A stretch of 9,686 bases of DNA from Microbacteriaceae bacterium (GTDB lineage: Bacteria > Actinomycetota > Actinomycetes > Actinomycetales > Microbacteriaceae). Under the pieces are notes generated by a model. The model saw only the letters and a program-made list of their open reading frames with translations. It did no database searches and was not told the origin of the DNA. Positions 5,815 to 9,686 of the stretch are shown in pieces. Location: assembly GCA_026785785.1 (NCBI GenBank), contig JAJAZI010000004.1:1-9686 (forward strand). Reading direction: 5' to 3'. Position numbers and translations under genes: made by a program. Within the stretch, counting starts at the first letter, position 1. Each line of letters starts with the position of its first letter.

Positions 5815-6876
5815 TCAGCCAGCGGAGCCGACCGCGGCCCGCAGCGGGGCAGTCGCGAACTCGCGCATGCCCTCCTCGAAGGTGATCGACGGCGCCCAGC
5901 CGAGCTCCGACACGAGCCGCTGCGACGACGCTGTGATGTGCCGCACGTCGCCGAGCCTGTACTCCCCGGTGACGACCGGCTCCGGTCCGCCCGCGTGCAG
6001 TGCGAGCTGCTGCGCCATCTCGCCGATTGTGTGCACGACCCCGCTGCCGACGTTGAACGGCCGAAAGGTGCCGGGATCCGCGCCGAGCGTCCAGTCGATC
6101 GCGGCAAGATTGGCGGATGCGACGTCGCGCACGTGCACGAAGTCCCGGCGCTGAGCCCCATCCTCGAACACACGCGGCGCCTCACCCCGCTCGAGCGCCG
6201 ACCGGAACAGCGACGCGACGCCCGCGTACGGCGTGTTCTGCGGCATCCCCGGCCCGTAGACGTTGTGGTACCTCAGCGCCACGGCGACCCCGCCGGTGCT
6301 CCGCGCCCACGAGGTCGCGAGGTGCTCCTGCGCGAGCTTCGACGCGGCGTACACGTTGCGCGGGTCGAGGGGCGCATCCTCGGCGATGAGCTCGGGGGAG
6401 AGCAGGTCGCCCTTCTCGTCCCGCGGGTCGAAGCGGCCCGCGTCGAGGTCGTCGACGCGGCGAGCCGCCGGACGGGTGATGCCCGCGGGTCCGCGGTAGC
6501 TGCCCTCGCCGTAGACGACCATCGAGCTCGCGACAACGAGACGACGGATGCCCGCCGCCGCCATCGCGGACAGCAGCACCGCGGTGCCGAGGTCGTTCGA
6601 GCCCACGTAGTCGGGAGCATCCGAGAAGTCGACGCCGAGGCCGACCTTCGCGGCCTGGTGGCAGACGACGTCGACGCCCTCGAGTGCGCCTGCGACCGTC
6701 TCCGGGTTGCGCACGTCGCCCCGCACAAACTCCACCCGCGGATCGATGGCCGGGTCGGCGCCGTGCACGTCGGCGCGCAGCGAGTCGAGCACCCGCACCG
6801 TGTGCCCGGCGGCGATCGCGGCGTCGACGATGGCCCCACCAATGAAGCCGGCCCCGCCGGTGACGAGGATGGTCAC
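5815..6876 (-). CDS. NAD-dependent epimerase/dehydratase (extended SDR)
   Basis: This 353-residue protein has the extended SDR layout. The NAD-binding loop is GGAGFIG (residues 7-13), D31 closes strand 2, and NNAG-like and serine segments are present (SSMVVYGEG around 117-125). The catalytic pair is Y176-x-x-x-K180 in NVYAASK. The RYHNVYGPGM segment (202-211) and RRDFVHVRDVA (243-253) are typical of sugar-nucleotide epimerases and dehydratases of the UDP-glucose 4-epimerase/dTDP-glucose dehydratase group. Product specificity cannot be told. A 40-residue insert (about 127-167) between the serine motif and the catalytic Tyr is longer than in GalE-type enzymes. The GTG start at 6874-6876 shares GTGA with the stop of the phosphorylase gene, so the two are probably translationally coupled. 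Together with the GT2 and CofC-like genes it suggests nucleotide-sugar handling. Confidence 0.9.
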   Translation of the reverse strand: MTILVTGGAGFIGGAIVDAAIAAGHTVRVLDSLRADVHGADPAIDPRVEFVRGDVRNPETVAGALEGVDVVCHQAAKVGLGVDFSDAPDYVGSNDLGTAVLLSAMAAAGIRRLVVASSMVVYGEGSYRGPAGITRPAARRVDDLDAGRFDPRDEKGDLLSPELIAEDAPLDPRNVYAASKLAQEHLATSWARSTGGVAVALRYHNVYGPGMPQNTPYAGVASLFRSALERGEAPRVFEDGAQRRDFVHVRDVASANLAAIDWTLGADPGTFRPFNVGSGVVHTIGEMAQQLALHAGGPEPVVTGEYRLGDVRHITASSQRLVSELGWAPSITFEEGMREFATAPLRAAVGSAG

Positions 6877-7838
6877 GACGTGGCTCCGGTCGGAGCGACC
6901 CGGGCAGTCGTGTCGCCGGAGATCAGCACGTCCCTCGACAACACCGCCGCGACCTCGGCTGGCGCGACGAGCTCGCGCGGCGAATAGTGGGACGGGAGGG
7001 CACGGATGATCGTCTCGATCGCCGCGATGATGCGCGGCTGGGCCGCCGCGAGGCGTGCGAAGACGAGTTCGGCGCTGAGTTCCTCGGCGGGCTCGTCGGA
7101 TTCGGCGCGCCCGGCATCCGCTGTGTCGCCCGGTCCGGATCCCGACGAGGCGCCGAGCGCAGCATCCGCGGACCCGCTCGCCGTCGCCACGGGCGCGAGC
7201 CCGGCGTCGCTGTCGGTCACGAACGAGATGTTGACGGTGCCGATGTTGAGCTCGGCGGCCAGCGCAACCTCCGGATAGAGGGTCATGTTCACGGTGTGCG
7301 CCCCGGCCGCGCGGAACCAGAGCGACTCCGCCCTAGTCGAGAACCGCGGGCCCTGGATCACCACGACCGTCCCGCTCGTCGCGACGCTCTCACCGGCGGC
7401 ATCGAGGGCGGCGGCGGCGACGGCGTGCAGGGTCGGACAGAACGGGTCGGCGGCGGCGAGGTGCTGCACCGAGCCGCTATCGTAGAAGGTGTCGGCGCGC
7501 CCGTAGGTGCGGTCGATGAACTGGTCGGTGAGCACGAGGGTGCCGGGCGGGAAGTCCGGGTGCACCCCGCCGACGGCGGCGCTCGAGAGGATCGCGGTCA
7601 CCCCCAGTGAGGCGAGCGCCCAGATGTTGGCGCGGTAGTTGATCAGGTGCGGGGCGACCGAGTGGTCGCTGCCGTGCCGGGTGAGAAAGGCCACGGTGCG
7701 TCCGCCGAGCTCGCCGATCGTGACCTCCGCCGGTCCGTAGGGCGTCTCGACGCGCTGCACCGTCGAGGTCGCGGGGTCGAATAGGCGGTACAGGCCGGAG
7801 CCGCCGATGACGGCGACGGCGGCGGTGATCGGTTTCAT
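6873..7838 (-). CDS. 5'-methylthioadenosine phosphorylase family protein
   Basis: This 321-residue PNP/MTAP-family protein shows GGSGLY (residues 12-17), RHGSDHSVAPHLINYRANIW (54-73), QGPRFSTRAES (162-172) and NMTLYPE (184-190). It also has VTDSDAG (207-213), whose two Asp residues match those that contact adenine in MTAP, so adenine is the likely base. It would split a 5'-deoxy-5'-substituted adenosine, classically methylthioadenosine, into adenine and a sugar 1-phosphate in the cytosol. Residues about 217-255 are an Ala/Ser/Gly/Asp-rich insert absent from typical members and probably disordered. The fold resumes with ELVFARLAAAQPRIIAAIETI. The ATG at 7836-7838 directly precedes the conserved first strand. 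It is the first gene of a two-gene unit with the SDR and is divergent from moeA, 58 bp away. Alternatives are a true methionine-salvage MTAP or a relative acting on another 5'-modified adenosine. Confidence 0.9.
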   Translation of the reverse strand: MKPITAAVAVIGGSGLYRLFDPATSTVQRVETPYGPAEVTIGELGGRTVAFLTRHGSDHSVAPHLINYRANIWALASLGVTAILSSAAVGGVHPDFPPGTLVLTDQFIDRTYGRADTFYDSGSVQHLAAADPFCPTLHAVAAAALDAAGESVATSGTVVVIQGPRFSTRAESLWFRAAGAHTVNMTLYPEVALAAELNIGTVNISFVTDSDAGLAPVATASGSADAALGASSGSGPGDTADAGRAESDEPAEELSAELVFARLAAAQPRIIAAIETIIRALPSHYSPRELVAPAEVAAVLSRDVLISGDTTARVAPTGATS

Positions 7839-7844
7839 GCCCCC

Positions 7845-7850
7845 AGTCTT
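7845..7850 (-). promoter_or_regulatory. Weak putative -10 box for the phosphorylase-SDR unit
   Basis: On the minus strand AAGACT lies exactly 6 nt before the ATG. It shares the second-position A and last-position T with the TANNNT boxes of the glycosyltransferase and oxidoreductase genes but lacks the first T. The GGGGGC between it and the ATG could instead serve as a poor ribosome-binding site. Confidence 0.25.
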
Positions 7851-7884
7851 CCAGCCCCGCGTGGGGTTTCCCTGCCGGGTGGGC

Positions 7885-7890
7885 GATGAT
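7885..7890 (+). promoter_or_regulatory. Weak putative -10 box for moeA
   Basis: GATGAT lies exactly 6 nt before the moeA ATG at 7897 and has the A and T of the -10 pattern but not the first T. The 58-bp gap to the divergent gene also holds a CCCC-GCGT-GGGG inverted repeat at 7855-7866. No room or structure for a molybdenum cofactor riboswitch is seen. Confidence 0.25.
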
Positions 7891-7896
7891 GGACGG

Positions 7897-9150
7897 ATGC
7901 GTACCGTGGCCGAACACCAGGAGGCGGTTCGCGCGCTGCTCGCCCCGCTCGCGCACCGCGGCGCTGTCGATGTCGTGGTCGTGGATGCCGCTGGCCTCGC
8001 CCTGTCGCGCAACGTCGACCGGGTGCTCGCCGCCGATGTGGCCTCGCCGATCGATCATCCGCCATTCGACAACTCGCAGATGGACGGCTACGCGGTGCGC
8101 TCGGACGAAGTGCTGCCCGGGCGGGTGTTCGCGGTCGCCGCCCGGATTGCGGCGGGCGACCCCGTCCGCACGCTCGAACCCGGCTCCGCGGCGCCGATCA
8201 TGACGGGTGCGGCCGTGCCCGTCGGGGCGGACGCGATCGTGCCGATCGAAGCGTCGATTCCCGACTCGTTCCCTCCCGAGGAGGGCGAGCACACGGTGCA
8301 GTTCTCCGCCCCCGCGATCCCCGGCGCGTTCGTTCGCCCCCGCGGGAGCGACCTCGAGAGCGGGCGGATGCTGCTGCCGGCCGGCACGAGGCTCGGAGCC
8401 GCCCAGTGGGGCGTTATCGCGGCATCCGGAATCCGGGAGGTGCGCGTGCGCCGTCGGCTCAGCGTGCTCGTGCTCTCGACCGGCGACGAGCTGCGCGGGG
8501 CCGGCGACGAGCTCGAATCCGGGCAGATCTACGACGCGAACAGCGCCACTATGGCGATCAGCGTCACCGAGTGCGGCGCCGCGGTCGCCGAGGTGCGCAC
8601 CGTGACCGACGACGCGGCGGCGCTGGGTGCCTACCTCGCGGCGCACGGCCGGTCTGCCGACCTGATCCTCACGACCGGCGGCGTCAGCAAAGGCGCTTAC
8701 GAGGTCGTGCGCGATGTTTTCGAGCCCGCGGGGGTGAGCTTCAGCTCGGTCGCGATGCAGCCGGGCGGGCCGCAGGGACTCGGGCTCGCGACCCTCACCG
8801 ATGAGGCCGGCGTGCGGTTCGAGCGGCCGGTCGTTGCGTTCCCCGGCAACCCGGTGAGCGCGCTCGTGTCGTTCGAGATGTTCCTGCGGCCGGTGCTGCG
8901 GGAGCTCGACGGCCTCCCGCCGCGGCGCCCGTCGTCGCTCGCCTACCTCGCCGAGCCGCTCGTCTCGCCGGGCGGCAAGCACCAGGTTCGGCGTGGCCGT
9001 TTCAATGCCGCCGGCGCCGTCGAGCTGGTCGGCGGGCCCAGCTCGCACCTGCTGCACGGCTACGCGACATCCACTCTTCTTGTACATATTCCGCTCGGGG
9101 TATCCCACCTCGACGCGGGAGCCCCCGTCGAAACCTGGAGCATCGAGTGA
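7897..9150 (+). CDS. moeA: Molybdopterin molybdenumtransferase MoeA
   Basis: This 417-residue protein inserts molybdate into adenylylated molybdopterin in the last step of cofactor synthesis. [11 protein letters not shown] (residues 58-68) is the family signature. [19 protein letters not shown] (100-118), the STGDEL loop (194-199), [13 protein letters not shown] (259-271) and AFPGNPVSA (314-322) follow in the expected order, with the C-terminal domain IV to residue 417. The length matches the usual 400 or so residues. The ATG at 7897 sits just before the conserved N-terminal helix, and the frame open upstream to 7807 overlaps the divergent phosphorylase gene and is not used. Its TGA overlaps the moaC start by four bases. 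With moaC and mog it forms a cofactor operon beside a molybdoenzyme gene. Confidence 0.97.
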   Translation: MRTVAEHQEAVRALLAPLAHRGAVDVVVVDAAGLALSRNVDRVLAADVASPIDHPPFDNSQMDGYAVRSDEVLPGRVFAVAARIAAGDPVRTLEPGSAAPIMTGAAVPVGADAIVPIEASIPDSFPPEEGEHTVQFSAPAIPGAFVRPRGSDLESGRMLLPAGTRLGAAQWGVIAASGIREVRVRRRLSVLVLSTGDELRGAGDELESGQIYDANSATMAISVTECGAAVAEVRTVTDDAAALGAYLAAHGRSADLILTTGGVSKGAYEVVRDVFEPAGVSFSSVAMQPGGPQGLGLATLTDEAGVRFERPVVAFPGNPVSALVSFEMFLRPVLRELDGLPPRRPSSLAYLAEPLVSPGGKHQVRRGRFNAAGAVELVGGPSSHLLHGYATSTLLVHIPLGVSHLDAGAPVETWSIE

Positions 9151-9626
9151 CCGACCCCGAGCTGACCCATCTGCGCGCCGACGGCTCCGCCCACATGGTG
9201 GATGTCGGCGGCAAGTCCGAGACCCAGCGCCGCGCCGTCGCCCACGCGGTGCTCATGACCCGCGCCGACGTCGTGGCCGCGGTGCTCACCGGCGACCTGC
9301 CCAAAGGGGAGGCGATCGGCACCGCCCGCATCGCCGGAATCATGGCCGCCAAGCAGACCGCGTCGCTCATCCCGCTGTGCCACCCGCTCCCGCTCACCAA
9401 GATCACCGTCGACATTGTCGGGGCGGTCGACCGGCTCACCGTGACCGCGACGGTGGCGACGAGGGCCGTGACCGGAGTCGAGATGGAGGCGCTCACGGCA
9501 GCATCCGTCGCCGCCCTCACCCTCTACGACATGATCAAGGCCGTTGACAAGACCGCTGTGATCACTGACATCCGCGTGCTGGAGAAGCAGGGCGGCAAGT
9601 CGGGCGACTGGCGGGCCGACGCGTGA
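9147..9626 (+). CDS. moaC: Cyclic pyranopterin monophosphate synthase MoaC
   Basis: This 159-residue protein works with MoaA to turn GTP-derived 3',8-cyclo-7,8-dihydro-GTP into cyclic pyranopterin monophosphate. It is of typical length. [16 protein letters not shown] (17-32), [15 protein letters not shown] (58-72), [13 protein letters not shown] (74-86) and [20 protein letters not shown] (110-129) are all present. The catalytic D128 and K131 occur at the same numbers as in the E. coli enzyme, in [10 protein letters not shown]. The GTG start (9147-9149) shares GTGA with the moeA stop, and the 3' end overlaps the next gene. moaA is not in the window. Confidence 0.97.
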   Translation: MTDPELTHLRADGSAHMVDVGGKSETQRRAVAHAVLMTRADVVAAVLTGDLPKGEAIGTARIAGIMAAKQTASLIPLCHPLPLTKITVDIVGAVDRLTVTATVATRAVTGVEMEALTAASVAALTLYDMIKAVDKTAVITDIRVLEKQGGKSGDWRADA

Positions 9627-9686
9627 TGCGCCGTGCCGCCGTCGTCGCCGCGTCGACACGTGCCGCTATGGGCATCTACGAGGACC
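9626..9686 (+). CDS. mog: Molybdopterin adenylyltransferase (Mog/MoaB family), 5' fragment
   Basis: Only about 20 residues are visible before the window ends: [20 protein letters not shown]. The pattern of a short basic start, AAVV strand, STRAA and G-x-Y-E-D is the N terminus typical of actinobacterial MogA/MoaB, which adenylylates molybdopterin for MoeA. The ATG at 9626 overlaps the moaC TGA by one base. A GTG at 9623 in the same frame would instead give the GTGA overlap seen elsewhere in the window. The call rests on a short match and the operon context. Confidence 0.75.
   Translation, partial: MRRAAVVAASTRAAMGIYED

Noticed and set aside
7839..7896. Molybdenum cofactor riboswitch upstream of moeA
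   Set aside because: The gap is only 58 bp, shared with a divergent promoter, and shows no extended conserved fold beyond one short CCCC/GGGG inverted repeat.
7477..9108. 543-codon open frame on the minus strand
   Set aside because: It is antisense to moeA and out of frame with the phosphorylase. The composition is Arg/His/Gly-rich with no motif.

Overview
This window is GC-rich DNA (roughly 70% by eye) from an actinobacterium, most likely a member of the Microbacteriaceae. The evidence is the composition, frequent GTG starts, 4-base GTGA stop/start overlaps, apparently leaderless promoters, and the gene content. The family-level assignment is inference. Almost all of the window is coding, but three intergenic regions are unusually rich in short tandem repeats and palindromes.

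Layout. (a) 2-322 (+): end or whole of a small two-helix membrane protein of unknown function. (b) 323-746: no gene. It holds a GGTGC-based tandem array (354-530), a hairpin (542-570), a 62-bp palindromic element (573-634) and a 4 x 25-bp array (651-750) that ends on the stop codon of the next gene. (c) 747-3535 (-): GT2 glycosyltransferase, CofC-like DUF2064 transferase and SAM methyltransferase, joined by GTGA overlaps, then a universal stress protein. (d) 3536-3856: divergent promoter region with a 19-bp tandem array. (e) 3857-5590 (+): membrane-anchored molybdopterin oxidoreductase of the sulfite oxidase fold, with an apparent internal Tat signal. (f) 5591-5814: no gene. It carries a second copy of the 62-bp palindrome and a decayed half copy. 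(g) 5815-7838 (-): 5'-methylthioadenosine phosphorylase-family protein followed by a GTGA-overlapping extended SDR (NAD-dependent epimerase/dehydratase). (h) 7897-9686 (+): molybdenum cofactor genes moeA, moaC and the start of mog/moaB, again with overlapping junctions.

How it fits together. moeA, moaC and mog supply molybdenum cofactor, and the membrane oxidoreductase is an obvious local client. The GT2, CofC-like transferase, methyltransferase, SDR and adenosine-type phosphorylase look like a small pathway for a modified sugar or glycoconjugate. The CofC-like family carries an 'arsenosugar biosynthesis' label in some databases, but no ArsM/ArsS pair is visible here. The product of this gene set is the main open question. 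The other strong signal is the repeat content: two gap-free alignable 62-bp palindromes, each between convergent genes, several unrelated tandem arrays, and a marked excess of the hexamer GGATGC/GCATCC.
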